DNA of 64,000 bases from UBA1231 sp045123185 (GCA_045123185.1 JBGVIL010000020.1:30127-94126); one strand, 5' to 3'. Positions 46,400 to 56,255 are shown, numbered from the stretch's first letter. Numbers and translations: made by a program. Notes: generated by a model from the sequence alone, not told the origin.

Positions 46400-47278
46400 T
46401 CACCACTTTCTTAGTTTTTTACATTCTTCAATAAATTGTAAATAGTTTGTGTAACGTGTTTTTAAAATTTCACCTGAGTCAAGTTTGGCCTTTACCATAC
46501 AATGTGGTTCTTTAATATGTAAACAACCATTGTATTTACACTCTTTAGAGTACTCGAAAAACTCTTTAAAACTATGCATTATGTCAATTTCTGCAAATCC
46601 TGAAAAATCCATTGTTCCAAATCCTGGTGTGTCGGCGACCAGTCCTTCACTTAGTTCTAATAACTCAACATGACGAGTTGTATGTTTACCACGTCCAAGG
46701 GCTTTAGATATTTCATTAGTCTTAAGTGTAAGGTTTGGATACAAATAATTTAATAGACTGCTTTTACCAACACCACTTTGTCCAGTTAGAACACTAACTT
46801 TTCCTTTAAATAAACTGCTAATTTGTTTATTATCAAAAGTATCTAGTTTGGTCGATACTTTATAGCATTGGTAACCTAATGATTTATAGTAATTAAATAC
46901 TTTTTCCATTTCTTCAACTTTGTCTAACAAATCCCATTTAGAAAATAAAATAATCGCATCAATATTATTAAATTCTAGTATAGTTAAAAAACGATCTAAT
47001 AAATTATCGTTAAAGCTAGGTTCTAATACACTCATTACAACAATAGCTTGATCGATATTACTGATGGCTGGTCTGACTAAATCGTTTTTTCGATCATGAA
47101 TTTTGGTAATATAAATTTGATTATCTGGAAGTTTATCATATTCAACAATGTCCCCAACTTTTGGACTCATCTTTTTATATCTAAAAAGACCTGTTGCTTT
47201 ACCTGATAAAACTTCTTTGGTTTCTAAATCTTGAATCTTATATAAATCAGCAAGTAAAGATATAATTCTTGCAGTCAC
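46400..47278 (-). CDS. rsgA: ribosome small subunit GTPase RsgA
   Basis: A circularly permuted GTPase that matures the 30S subunit. 292 residues: an N-terminal OB domain, G4-like FSKWDL (order typical of permuted GTPases), G1 GQSGVGKSSLLN, DTPGFG (G3), and a C-terminal zinc site with Cys and His in CKYNGCLHIKEPHC. Its ATG shares one base with the rlmN stop. Confidence 0.95.
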   Translation of the reverse strand: MTARIISLLADLYKIQDLETKEVLSGKATGLFRYKKMSPKVGDIVEYDKLPDNQIYITKIHDRKNDLVRPAISNIDQAIVVMSVLEPSFNDNLLDRFLTILEFNNIDAIILFSKWDLLDKVEEMEKVFNYYKSLGYQCYKVSTKLDTFDNKQISSLFKGKVSVLTGQSGVGKSSLLNYLYPNLTLKTNEISKALGRGKHTTRHVELLELSEGLVADTPGFGTMDFSGFAEIDIMHSFKEFFEYSKECKYNGCLHIKEPHCMVKAKLDSGEILKTRYTNYLQFIEECKKLRKW

Positions 47279-48321
47279 TACTTAATATTCCCTTTAATTG
47301 CTTGAGCTCTTAACTGACCACAGGCAGCTGCAACATCATTTCCATGTTCCATTCTAAGTGTTGCGTTAATACCATGTTTTCTTAAGATTTCAAAAAATTC
47401 TTCACATCTTTCATGTGATGATGCTTTGTATGGATTTGTTATAACTTCGTTGTATGGAATTAAATTGACATAACAATTAATGTTTTTAACAAGTTTTATT
47501 AGATCTAATGCGTCTTGGTCACGATCGTTTACACCTTTGATTAAGATATATTCAAAAGTAATTCGTCGGTTAGTTTTGTCAAGATAATATTTAAGTGCTT
47601 CAATTAATTCTTCAATTTTGTACACTTTATTAATCTTCATCATTTTAGATCTTAACTCATTTGTTGGGGCGTGTAAACTTACTGCCAAATTAATTTGTAG
47701 TGGAAAATCAGCAAATTCATAAATTTTAGGCACAATACCACATGTCGAAACAGTGATATGTCTCGCACCAATTTCTAAACCTTTTGGATAATTAACAATA
47801 GTTAAAAATTTCAACAATGTTTCATAATTATCAAAAGGTTCTCCAATACCCATTACAACAATATTAGAAACTCTTTGATTTTCTACATTTAAATAATTGT
47901 CAACATATAAAACTTGTAATGCCATTTCTGCAAGTGTTAAATTTCGAACTTTTCCAAGTTCGCCACTTGCGCAAAACGAACATCCCATGTTACATCCTAC
48001 TTGACTTGTTACACATACACTATTACCATAGTTATGGCGCATTAATACTGTTTCGATTAAATTGCCGTCATTTAGTTCAAATAAAAACTTAATTGTTCCG
48101 TCACTAGAAACAAATTTTGTTTTTAAATTTAAACCCTCAATAATAAAATTATCCTTTAATGTTTGAATAGCTAGTTTGGATAAATTAGTCATTTCATCAA
48201 ATGATGTTACTTTTTTACGATATAGCCATTCAAGGATTTGAACTGCTCTAAACTTTTTATCACCAATTGATTCAAAATAGTTTTCTAATTCTTCTTTAGA
48301 TAAATCATATATATTTCGCAT
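47278..48321 (-). CDS. rlmN: 23S rRNA (adenine-C2)/tRNA methyltransferase RlmN, radical SAM
   Basis: Methylates A2503 of 23S rRNA and A37 of some tRNAs. 347 residues, with radical-SAM cysteines in GCNMGCSFCASGELG and the catalytic Cys near the C-terminus in DVAAACGQLR. It begins 1 nt after rsmB. Confidence 0.96.
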   Translation of the reverse strand: MRNIYDLSKEELENYFESIGDKKFRAVQILEWLYRKKVTSFDEMTNLSKLAIQTLKDNFIIEGLNLKTKFVSSDGTIKFLFELNDGNLIETVLMRHNYGNSVCVTSQVGCNMGCSFCASGELGKVRNLTLAEMALQVLYVDNYLNVENQRVSNIVVMGIGEPFDNYETLLKFLTIVNYPKGLEIGARHITVSTCGIVPKIYEFADFPLQINLAVSLHAPTNELRSKMMKINKVYKIEELIEALKYYLDKTNRRITFEYILIKGVNDRDQDALDLIKLVKNINCYVNLIPYNEVITNPYKASSHERCEEFFEILRKHGINATLRMEHGNDVAAACGQLRAQAIKGNIK

Positions 48322-48322
48322 A

Positions 48323-49552
48323 TTAACTCTCTCTTATTAGTTTCGCAATATAGAAACCATCATTCTTATTAGTTGGTAATAATTTATGTTCTTCAAGCAG
48401 TTTAAATTCTTTATGTTTTTTTAAGAAATACTTCATCATTTCTTCATTTTCTTGTTTGTTAATAGTACATGTACTATAAACTAATGTACCACCAACTTTA
48501 ACATTTCTAGATGCTCGGCCAAGTAATGCTTTTTGAAGTACAATAATGTCTTCAACATCTTTCATATTAAATTGATATTTTAAATCAACTTTATGTTTCA
48601 TAACACCAAGTCCAGAACAAGGTGCATCCAGTAAAACATAATCAAAAGGTTCTTCATATGTTTGCATTACACTATCACAAACCATTGGTTTTAAACATGT
48701 AACCCCTAAGTTTTTAGCCATGTCATTAATTAACTTAATCTTGTGTTCATATATATCACAACATGTAATTTCTGAATTATTGTTAGTGATTGCGGCCAAA
48801 TGAAAAGCTTTTGATCCAGGTGCAGAACACATATCTAAGATCTTAGAGTTTTCAGTTGGATTCATTACTTCACTAACCATTTGACTTGATAAGTCTTGAT
48901 AAACAATGAAACCTTTTTTAAAAATATTAAGATTAGTTAAATTAGCTTTAGTGATAATTGCATTATTAACTATTTCAATATCGTAGTCTTTTAAATCTTC
49001 TTTAATAAAATCAACCGTTGTTTTTAAAGTATTAATCCGGTATACATTATATATATCCGTATCATGAGCTAAGATACTTTCAATATCATCAGGATATTGT
49101 TTTTTAAGTAAACTAACTAAGCTTATAGGATAACTATATTTAACGCTTAATGTTCGATTAAAGTCATCAAAATAAACATCTTGTTCACCACTACGAGTAA
49201 TGTTTCTTAATATACCATTGAATAAACTAGTATAATTAGGTGATAACTTCTTAACCATTTCAACGATTTCTAAAACAACATGGTGGTTAGATATATTCAT
49301 ATATAGAACCATGTATGTTGCCATTCTAAGTAAATTCTTTAATTCTTTGGAAAGTGAATCTTTTTGTAAATAGAAGCTAATTTGGTAATCTAGTAAGATT
49401 TTGTTTTCAACAGTTCCATATACAATTCTAGTAAACAAAGCTTTTCTTTGTTTATCTAGTTTAGATTCTTTTAATGACTCATTAATAACAATATTAATAA
49501 AACCTTTATTAATTAAAATCTTGTTAATTGCGTTCAGTTCTAAAGTATACAT
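48323..49552 (-). CDS. rsmB: 16S rRNA (cytosine-C5)-methyltransferase RsmB
   Basis: Methylates C967 of 16S rRNA. 409 residues: an N-terminal NusB-like helical domain, then the SAM domain with ILDMCSAPGSKAFHLA, the catalytic region LLDAPCSGLGVM and VYSTCTINKQENE (second Cys). It lies directly after the unknown 220-residue protein (stop at 49553) with no gap. Confidence 0.94.
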   Translation of the reverse strand: MYTLELNAINKILINKGFINIVINESLKESKLDKQRKALFTRIVYGTVENKILLDYQISFYLQKDSLSKELKNLLRMATYMVLYMNISNHHVVLEIVEMVKKLSPNYTSLFNGILRNITRSGEQDVYFDDFNRTLSVKYSYPISLVSLLKKQYPDDIESILAHDTDIYNVYRINTLKTTVDFIKEDLKDYDIEIVNNAIITKANLTNLNIFKKGFIVYQDLSSQMVSEVMNPTENSKILDMCSAPGSKAFHLAAITNNNSEITCCDIYEHKIKLINDMAKNLGVTCLKPMVCDSVMQTYEEPFDYVLLDAPCSGLGVMKHKVDLKYQFNMKDVEDIIVLQKALLGRASRNVKVGGTLVYSTCTINKQENEEMMKYFLKKHKEFKLLEEHKLLPTNKNDGFYIAKLIRES

Positions 49553-50215
49553 CTAATCACCTACCATTACCAAAAAGTATGCATATTCAAACTTAGTAAG
49601 TTCGGTTAATACTTTATTAAATTCCGAAGTTTTGTTTTCAATTGATTTAATTGTAAACTTCGTTGTTTTATAAACTTGACTCCAATCACTAGATGTAATC
49701 AAATAATGATTAATAATTGATTCTAAAAAATTAACATTTAGTAAACTTTGTACTTTTGGTGATTCATATTTTTCTAAGTAATCTTTAATTACATTTACAT
49801 AATCAGAAATAATATTATTTGCGTACTGTTTAATTAATCTAGATGCGTTAAACATGGTACCTTCATGGTCTAATACTTGTTTATAATATTCTAACATATC
49901 ATATAACTCATCAATAGTCTTATTATGTAAGAAAACAAATGCGTCTACTTTAATAAAGCGTTCCAATTCAACTTTTAAATCTTCAACTAATTGTTCCATT
50001 TCGAAACAGTTATTATCTATATAATTATATATATTATCAAGTTTATTTTCACTATATTCTACTAATAACTTTTTAGACTCATTTAATAGTTTTAATAAAT
50101 ACTCAACTACTTTTTGATGTTTGATTTCATCATATACAAGTAATAAGATTTCAGATTGTAAAATTTTAGTTTCAATTTCTTTTAAGTTTTTTATTAATTT
50201 GTTTAGTTTTTCCAT
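49553..50215 (-). CDS. hypothetical helical protein upstream of rsmB
   Basis: 220 residues, not recognised. Nearly all helical and charged, with leucine/isoleucine heptads (KLNKLIKNLKEIETKILQ), no signal peptide, membrane helix or motif. GGTGAT precedes the ATG. First gene of the rsmB-rlmN-rsgA-rpe operon, divergent from lgt. Possibly a coiled-coil scaffold; function unknown. Confidence 0.7.
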   Translation of the reverse strand: MEKLNKLIKNLKEIETKILQSEILLLVYDEIKHQKVVEYLLKLLNESKKLLVEYSENKLDNIYNYIDNNCFEMEQLVEDLKVELERFIKVDAFVFLHNKTIDELYDMLEYYKQVLDHEGTMFNASRLIKQYANNIISDYVNVIKDYLEKYESPKVQSLLNVNFLESIINHYLITSSDWSQVYKTTKFTIKSIENKTSEFNKVLTELTKFEYAYFLVMVGD

Positions 50216-50294
50216 ATTATCACCAAATATTATTTCTATAGTGACATTATATCAAATAATAAAAAAATAATAAAGTAAAGAATAAACAAACATT

Positions 50295-50323
50295 TTGACT
50301 TTTTATACAATTTATTATATAAT
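50295..50323 (+). promoter_or_regulatory. promoter of lgt
   Basis: TTGACT (50295-50300), 17 bp, TATAAT (50318-50323), then GAGGTG before the ATG at 50343. Confidence 0.85.
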
Positions 50324-50342
50324 TGTGTAAAGAGGTGAACTT

Positions 50343-51233
50343 ATGTTTTACAAAGAAAGTAGTATACTGTTTCCACTACTAGTAGTTCTAGGTGCAGTAC
50401 TCGGAGTATTATTTATTTTTAAAAAAGTAAAACCATTAAACTTTTCTAAAAAATCACAGGACCGTTTTATCATTATTCTTTGTTATGGTGGTATTGCATT
50501 TTATCTTGGTGCAAGATTTTTTGATGATTTATTTCATTACTTAAATGGTGAAGGTTGGGGTAATGGCGGTATTACTTTCCTTGCAGGATGTTTAACTGGT
50601 TTAGTCGTATTTATTATTTTAATTTTCTTCTTCTTAAAAGATGAAAGAAAACATATTTTTAAAATCTTTAATATTGTTGCGATGGGAATAATCTTAGGTC
50701 ATGCTGTTGGCAGACTTGGATGTTTCACTGCAGGATGTTGTTATGGTAAGGTAACAGATTCGTTCATTGGTATTAACTTCCCAGGTGAAGGTTACCGATA
50801 TGAAGGCAATGGCATTTATACTGTCTATGGAAGCGATGCTTATAAAAAACTCTTTGAAGAATATTTAGAAACATCACCATCATATCAAGAAGGAGTAATG
50901 AAACAAGATAACTCATTAATTTCGAAAGCTTTAGTTTCAGCAAATTATTATGCTAAAACTACTAAAGTGATTCCAACTCAACTTATTGAATCATTATTCT
51001 TAATTATCTTATTTGTTGTTTTATTAAAAGTTAATAAGCTCCAATTCCCAATCTATTTAATTAGTTACTCGGTATATCGTTTCTTTGCTGAATACTTAAG
51101 ATTTGATAATCGCGGTGCGACAACACTTGGAATATCTCCTTCTCAACTTATGAGTATTATTGGAGTACTTGCAGGTATTGGTATACTTATTATATATATA
51201 TACTTTAAGAAGAAAAAACAAATTGAAATATAA
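50343..51233 (+). CDS. lgt: prolipoprotein diacylglyceryl transferase family protein
   Basis: Transfers diacylglycerol from phosphatidylglycerol to the lipobox cysteine, needed for the lipoproteins seen in this window. 296 residues with about seven membrane helices. The signature region is HAVGRLGCFTAGCCYGKVTD, the Cys-rich variant found in many Firmicutes and Bacteroidetes Lgt-like proteins rather than GRxGNFxNxE of E. coli Lgt, so the exact activity is a family inference. The only clear plus-strand gene in the window; own promoter and terminator. Confidence 0.82.
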   Translation: MFYKESSILFPLLVVLGAVLGVLFIFKKVKPLNFSKKSQDRFIIILCYGGIAFYLGARFFDDLFHYLNGEGWGNGGITFLAGCLTGLVVFIILIFFFLKDERKHIFKIFNIVAMGIILGHAVGRLGCFTAGCCYGKVTDSFIGINFPGEGYRYEGNGIYTVYGSDAYKKLFEEYLETSPSYQEGVMKQDNSLISKALVSANYYAKTTKVIPTQLIESLFLIILFVVLLKVNKLQFPIYLISYSVYRFFAEYLRFDNRGATTLGISPSQLMSIIGVLAGIGILIIYIYFKKKKQIEI

Positions 51234-51236
51234 AAA

Positions 51237-51256
51237 CACATTGGTTTCCCAATGTG
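51237..51256 (+). terminator. bidirectional terminator between lgt and eno
   Basis: Stem CACATTGG / CCAATGTG with loop TTTC, T-rich on both sides, between the converging lgt and eno genes. Confidence 0.85.
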
Positions 51257-51263
51257 ATTTTTT

Positions 51264-52556
51264 TTATCTTTTAATATTGTAATAAGAATTAATACCTTCA
51301 AATTTTGCTGAACCTGAAAGTTCGTCTTCGATTCTTATTAATTTATTATATTTAGCAATACGATCTGTTCTTGAAAGTGAACCAGTTTTAATTTGACCAG
51401 CATTTAAACCTACAGCAATGTCTGCAATTGTAGTATCTTCTGTTTCCCCACTTCGATGTGATATTACTGCAGCATAACCAGCTTTCTTGGCCATTTCGAT
51501 TGCAGCAAATGTTTCAGTTAAAGTACCAATTTGATTAACTTTAATTAAGATAGCATTAGCTGTATTATTTTGAATGCCTTTATATAAACGTTCAGTGTTT
51601 GTTACAAATAAATCATCACCAACAAGTTGAACACGACTACCTAGTCTTGCTGTTAAATATTTCCAACCTTCCCAGTCATCTTCGGCAAGTCCGTCTTCAA
51701 TAGAAACAATTGGATGTTTAGAACAAATTGATTCATAAAAACTTACAAGTTCTTTTGCTGTTAATTCTTTATTTTCACTCTTTAAATGATACTTTTTAGT
51801 AGTTGGATCATAGAACTCGCTAGATGCAACATCTAAAGCTAAGAAAATGTCAACACCAGGTTTGTAACCTGCTTGTTTGATTGCTTTAATAACAAGTTGA
51901 ATTGCTTCTTCGTTTGAAGAAAGTTTAGGTGCATATCCACCTTCATCTCCAACTGATGTATTTAAACCTTTTTGTTTTAATACTTCTTTTAAAGTATGGA
52001 ATACTTCTGAACCCATACGAACAGCATCAGCAAAAGTTTTAGCTTTTGATGGAACAATCATAATTTCTTGGAAATCAATACACCAATCAGCATGAGCTCC
52101 ACCATTTAAAATGTTCATCATAGGTGTTGGCATAAGATGTGCACTAAATCCACCAAAGTATTGATATAATGGCATACCATAATAATCTGCAGCTGCTTTT
52201 GCAACAGCCATAGAAACACCAAGGATTGCATTAGCACCAAGACGTGATTTATTTGGTGTACCATCTAACTTAATCATTAAGTTATCAATTAACATTTGAG
52301 CAGTAACATCATATCCAATAATTTCAGGAGCGATTTCTTCGTTAACATTATTAACGGCTTTTAAAACGCCTTTACCTTTATATCTTTTAGAATCTTTATC
52401 ACGAAGTTCTAATGCTTCATGAACGCCAGTTGAAGCTCCACTTGGAACCATCGCACGACCTTTCGCACCACTTTCCGTTTCTACTTCAACTTCGATTGTT
52501 GGGTTTCCTCTTGAGTCTAGTACTTCTCTTGCGTAAACCTCTTTAATATATGGCAT
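51264..52556 (-). CDS. eno: enolase
   Basis: Converts 2-phosphoglycerate to phosphoenolpyruvate. 430 residues, typical. SRGNPTIEVEVE, GANAILGVSMAVAKAAA, the hinge LPTPMMNILNGGAHAD-like region (LMPTPMMNILNGGAHA), metal sites in FLALDVASSEFY and VSIEDGLAEDDWEGW, and catalytic Lys in IKVNQIGTLTET. Follows gpmI by 12 nt, so the last two lower-glycolysis steps before pyruvate kinase are coexpressed. Confidence 0.98.
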   Translation of the reverse strand: MPYIKEVYAREVLDSRGNPTIEVEVETESGAKGRAMVPSGASTGVHEALELRDKDSKRYKGKGVLKAVNNVNEEIAPEIIGYDVTAQMLIDNLMIKLDGTPNKSRLGANAILGVSMAVAKAAADYYGMPLYQYFGGFSAHLMPTPMMNILNGGAHADWCIDFQEIMIVPSKAKTFADAVRMGSEVFHTLKEVLKQKGLNTSVGDEGGYAPKLSSNEEAIQLVIKAIKQAGYKPGVDIFLALDVASSEFYDPTTKKYHLKSENKELTAKELVSFYESICSKHPIVSIEDGLAEDDWEGWKYLTARLGSRVQLVGDDLFVTNTERLYKGIQNNTANAILIKVNQIGTLTETFAAIEMAKKAGYAAVISHRSGETEDTTIADIAVGLNAGQIKTGSLSRTDRIAKYNKLIRIEDELSGSAKFEGINSYYNIKR

Positions 52557-52568
52557 ATATATTCTCCT

Positions 52569-54080
52569 TTATTTTTTAATCATGCTTTTACCAGTCATAT
52601 CTTTAGGGATTTCGACACCTAAAAGTTCTAACATTGTAGGTGCAACATCACCAAGATTTCCTGTTTCATGAAGTTCTAATCCTTCTTTTAAAATACAGAA
52701 TGGTACAGGATTAGTTGTATGAGCAGTATGAGGAAGACCTAATTCATTAACAAGCATATCAGCATTACCATGGTCTGCTGTAATAATTAAAGTACCACCA
52801 ACTTTTTTAACTGCTTCTTCAATTTTTCCAATACATTCATCAACAACTTCAACTGCTTTAATAGTTGCATCCATAATAGCTGTATGACCAACCATATCAC
52901 AGTTAGCAAAGTTTAAGATAATTGTATCGTACTCTTCACTTTCAATTTCTTTTAATACTCTGTCACATATTTGATATGCACTCATTTCAGGCATCATATC
53001 AAAAGTTTCAATTTTTGGTGAATCAATTAAGATTCTACTTGAACCTGCAATCTCTTTATCAGCTCCACCATCAAAGAAATATGTAACGTGAGCATATTTT
53101 TGTGTTTCAGCAATTCTTAATTGTTTTAAACCATTTTGGCTAATAACTTCACCATATAAATTATCTAAAGTTTGAAGACCAAAACATACATCACCTTTAA
53201 CATCTTCAGAATATAACATCATTTGAACAAAACAAATATTATTAAATTCTTTAGTATTTGTTAAAGTTGTTTTAGATGGATTAGTAATACCAAGTGAAAT
53301 TTGGATTGCTCTATCTGGTCTAAAGTTTGCAAAAATTACTGAATCATTTTCTTTAATATAAGCATTAGAATCTACTATATATGGAACAACAAATTCATCA
53401 GTTACACCATTTGCATATGATTCATCAATTCCACCAAGTAAATCTTTAACTGGTGCTTTACCATATACTAATGCATCATATGCAAGTTGTACTCTTTCAT
53501 AGATTTTATCTCTATCCATAGCATAGTATCTACCACTTACAACACCAGCACTAATACCTTCTGTTAAATTATCTTTAATAACTTGTAAAAATTCTTTAGC
53601 AGATTGAGGTGGTACATCACGTCCATCTAAGAATGAATGAACATAAACTTGTTTAACACCATATTCTTTAGCTTTTTTCATTAAATAAACAATGTGATCG
53701 ATATGAGAGTGTACACCACCATCACTCATAAGACCCATGATATGAACTGCACCATCATTAACTTTAGCATGATTAAATGCTTTTTCAATTGCTGGCATTG
53801 ATGCTAATTTATCATCTCTAACCGCAATGTTAACTCTAGTTAATGATTGATAAACAATACGTCCAGCTCCTAGGTTCATATGACCTACTTCGGAGTTACC
53901 CATTTGTCCATCAGGTAAACCTACATCTTCGCCAGATGCACCAATTTCTGTATATGGGTAAGTTTTAAAAATACGATCTAAGTTTGGTTTTTTAGCATGA
54001 TAAATCGCATTACCAACTTCGTTATTGTTAATTCCATAACCATCTAAGATTGCTAACATTACTAAATTCTTTTTACTCAT
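52569..54080 (-). CDS. gpmI: 2,3-bisphosphoglycerate-independent phosphoglycerate mutase
   Basis: 503 residues, alkaline-phosphatase superfamily, Mn-dependent. Catalytic Ser in GQMGNSEVGHMNLGAG; metal residues in ILDGYG, DGRDVPP, NFRPDRA, NFANCDMVGHT and TADHGNAD. This enzyme type is characteristic of spore formers, where Mn and pH are thought to silence it in the spore. Confidence 0.97.
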   Translation of the reverse strand: MSKKNLVMLAILDGYGINNNEVGNAIYHAKKPNLDRIFKTYPYTEIGASGEDVGLPDGQMGNSEVGHMNLGAGRIVYQSLTRVNIAVRDDKLASMPAIEKAFNHAKVNDGAVHIMGLMSDGGVHSHIDHIVYLMKKAKEYGVKQVYVHSFLDGRDVPPQSAKEFLQVIKDNLTEGISAGVVSGRYYAMDRDKIYERVQLAYDALVYGKAPVKDLLGGIDESYANGVTDEFVVPYIVDSNAYIKENDSVIFANFRPDRAIQISLGITNPSKTTLTNTKEFNNICFVQMMLYSEDVKGDVCFGLQTLDNLYGEVISQNGLKQLRIAETQKYAHVTYFFDGGADKEIAGSSRILIDSPKIETFDMMPEMSAYQICDRVLKEIESEEYDTIILNFANCDMVGHTAIMDATIKAVEVVDECIGKIEEAVKKVGGTLIITADHGNADMLVNELGLPHTAHTTNPVPFCILKEGLELHETGNLGDVAPTMLELLGVEIPKDMTGKSMIKK

Positions 54081-54119
54081 TTTTTATTACCTCAAATTTT
54101 TATATTTTATTCCTTTATT

Positions 54120-54148
54120 ATTATACTAAAAAACTTCAAAATTCTCAA
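54120..54148 (-). promoter_or_regulatory. promoter of gpmI-eno
   Basis: TTGAGA (54143-54148), 17 bp, TATAAT (54120-54125) on the minus strand. Confidence 0.7.
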
Positions 54149-54156
54149 ATAGTTTG

Positions 54157-54675
54157 CTAATTAATAAGATTAAGTTTCTTAATAACTCGCTCATACAATA
54201 TTTTAATAACAAACACGATAAATGGAAACTTTACGATTAACACTAAATACTTTTGCAGTAAATCAACAAATGCTGTATGAGTTCCATATAACCAAAGTGT
54301 CATTAAAACATTCGTATGTGTTTCTAAAAGTGATGTAAAAAATATTCCAATAATAATATATAATAGTGGAAGTTTTTCTTTTCTTTTAACTATTATATGA
54401 AAGATTCCACCAAGCGCTCCCCAATACAAAGCACTTAACGCAAAACCAATATTATATGGATATGGGTTTAAAAACAAACCATAAATTAAATCTGCACCAA
54501 AGGCAGTAACAAGTCCCAAAGGTATTCCACCAATTATACCAGATAGGATAAGTGGGACAGCAAAAAAACTAATTCTTAATGTTGGTGGTATTGTTATACT
54601 AAAGTATTTAAGTATAACACCAAGTGCCATTAGCACAGCTGATATTGCTATATTTTTTATTATTAACTTTTGCAT
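54157..54675 (-). CDS. ECF transporter S component, folate-type (FolT-like)
   Basis: 172 residues with six predicted membrane helices; the substrate-binding subunit of an ECF vitamin importer. The pattern ALGVILKYFSITIPPTLRIS, then SGIIGGIPLGLVTAFGADLI, with NPYPYNIGFALSALYWGALG, fits FolT. The ECF ATPases and T subunit are not in this window. Folate specificity is a family inference. It lies 40 nt after sigG. Confidence 0.75.
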   Translation of the reverse strand: MQKLIIKNIAISAVLMALGVILKYFSITIPPTLRISFFAVPLILSGIIGGIPLGLVTAFGADLIYGLFLNPYPYNIGFALSALYWGALGGIFHIIVKRKEKLPLLYIIIGIFFTSLLETHTNVLMTLWLYGTHTAFVDLLQKYLVLIVKFPFIVFVIKILYERVIKKLNLIN

Positions 54676-54714
54676 GATGTTTTACCTCATGCATATTATA
54701 TCATATTTTAATAT

Positions 54715-55485
54715 TTATTTTTCATCAAAGATAATTTTTAAAGCATTCTTTTCTAGACGCGATACTTGAGCTTGACTTATACCAATTTCTTCAGCGATTT
54801 CCATTTGGGTTTTATTATTATAATATCTATCATATATAATACCTTTTAATCTTGGGTTTAGTTTTTCAATCCCTTCTTCAATAATCATTTTATTAATTCT
54901 TTCATCACTATCATAACTATCATCTTTAATTTGATCAATTAAATAGATTTCATCACTACCATTATTATATATTGGCATATATATTGACAGTGGTTCTTGA
55001 ATTGCTTCTAAAGCCATAATAACATCAATTTCGTCACATAACAATTCTTTACTAATTTGTTCAATTGTTGGTTCTTTATAGTACTTTTGAATAAATTGTT
55101 CTTTAAATTGTAATGCCTTATACGCAATATCTTTAAGTGATCTTGATATTCTAATTTTTGAGTTATCTCTTAAGTATCTTCTAATTTCACCTATAATCAT
55201 CGGTACAGCATATGTTGAAAACTTAACTCCATGAGATAAATCAAAATTATCAATTGCTTTAATTAAGCCCATAGAGCCAACTTGAAAAAGGTCATCCAGA
55301 TTATCAACTCTTGATGAAAACTTCTTACAAACGCTTAAAACAAGCTTTAAATTGCCTTCTACAAGTTGATCCCTAGATTCCATACATCCTTCTTTGACTT
55401 TCTCTAAAAGTTTAATACTTTCCTCACTTTTTAAGACTTTTAAGTTAGATGTATTAACTCCTGTAATCTCTACTTTACCTTTCAT
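54715..55485 (-). CDS. sigG: sporulation sigma factor SigG
   Basis: Directs late gene expression in the forespore. 256 residues, close to B. subtilis SigG. N-terminal KVEITGVNTSNLKVL matches the SigG start; region 2 has DDLFQVGSMGLIKAIDNFD and KFSTYAVPMIIGEIRRYLRD; region 4 has EIAEEIGISQAQVSRLEKNA. The ribosome site GGGGTGAT is buried in a hairpin (55489-55521), probably limiting translation. Located 56 nt after sigE. Confidence 0.94.
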   Translation of the reverse strand: MKGKVEITGVNTSNLKVLKSEESIKLLEKVKEGCMESRDQLVEGNLKLVLSVCKKFSSRVDNLDDLFQVGSMGLIKAIDNFDLSHGVKFSTYAVPMIIGEIRRYLRDNSKIRISRSLKDIAYKALQFKEQFIQKYYKEPTIEQISKELLCDEIDVIMALEAIQEPLSIYMPIYNNGSDEIYLIDQIKDDSYDSDERINKMIIEEGIEKLNPRLKGIIYDRYYNNKTQMEIAEEIGISQAQVSRLEKNALKIIFDEK

Positions 55486-55488
55486 AAT

Positions 55489-55521
55489 AAATCACCCCAC
55501 ACTATAATTATGGGGTGATTT
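55489..55521 (-). promoter_or_regulatory. leader hairpin that sequesters the sigG ribosome binding site
   Basis: An 11-bp perfect stem (AAATCACCCCA / TGGGGTGATTT, 11-nt loop). The 3' arm contains the Shine-Dalgarno GGGGTGAT, and the sigG ATG follows 3 nt later. No T run follows, so it is not a terminator. Confidence 0.75.
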
Positions 55522-55541
55522 AATATAATTTATTCAAAACT

Positions 55542-56255
55542 TTATGAAACTTTTACCATATTAATAATATCTTGTCTCATCTTATCAATAATTCTTTTTT
55601 CTAGTCTTGATATATATGACTGACTAATACCAAGCTTATCTGCGACTTCTTTTTGAGTAAGTTCAATACTACCTTCTAAACCAAATCTTAAAACAATAAT
55701 TTCTCTTTCTCTTTTTTTAAGTTTGTTAAGAGCTTTATATAGATTTTCTGTATCTTCACACTCTAATAATTTTGATAAACTTGATGGCGAATTATCACCA
55801 AGTACATCAAATAACATCATTTCATTACCTTCTTGATCAATACTTAAAACCTCATCAAGGGAGACAACTTGACGTTGTTTTTGTGTTTTTCTTAAGTACA
55901 TCAAAATCTCATTTTCAATACAACGAGATGCGTAAGTCGCAAGCTTAATGTTTTTATCAAGTTTAAATGTTCCAACAGCTTTTATTAAACCCATTGAACC
56001 AATACTTACTAAGTCTTCAATATTAATCTTTGTACTTTCAAACTTTTTTGCGATAAAAACAACTAATCTTAAATTATGAACAATCAAAGTATTACGTGCT
56101 TCTATATCACCTGCTTCAACTAGTTCTAATAATTCTTTTTCTTTATCACTGTCAAGTGGTGCAGGAAGTGCATTACTACTATGGATATATAAGCATTCAT
56201 TTTTATTAAACTTACTCAATAATCTTTTTAAAAATTCTAAACACTTAATTATCAT
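55542..56255 (-). CDS. sigE: sporulation sigma factor SigE (pro-protein)
   Basis: The mother-cell sigma factor. 237 residues, with an N-terminal membrane-binding pro-region of about 25-28 residues (MIIKCLEFLKRLLSKFNKNE), as in pro-sigmaE cleaved by SpoIIGA; mature regions begin near NALPAPLDSDKEKELL. Region 2: NIEDLVSIGSMGLIKAVGTF and KLATYASRCIENEILMYLR; region 4: KEVADKLGISQSYISRLEKR. Overlaps spoIIGA by 11 bases. Confidence 0.95.
   Translation of the reverse strand: MIIKCLEFLKRLLSKFNKNECLYIHSSNALPAPLDSDKEKELLELVEAGDIEARNTLIVHNLRLVVFIAKKFESTKINIEDLVSIGSMGLIKAVGTFKLDKNIKLATYASRCIENEILMYLRKTQKQRQVVSLDEVLSIDQEGNEMMLFDVLGDNSPSSLSKLLECEDTENLYKALNKLKKREREIIVLRFGLEGSIELTQKEVADKLGISQSYISRLEKRIIDKMRQDIINMVKVS

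Noticed and set aside
54676..54714. Possible folate (THF) riboswitch before folT
   Set aside because: The gap to sigG is only about 40 nt, too short for the known aptamers, with no matching core.
55489..55521. Possible terminator between sigE and sigG
   Set aside because: The stem is not followed by a T run and its 3' arm is the sigG ribosome site; kept as a regulatory hairpin.
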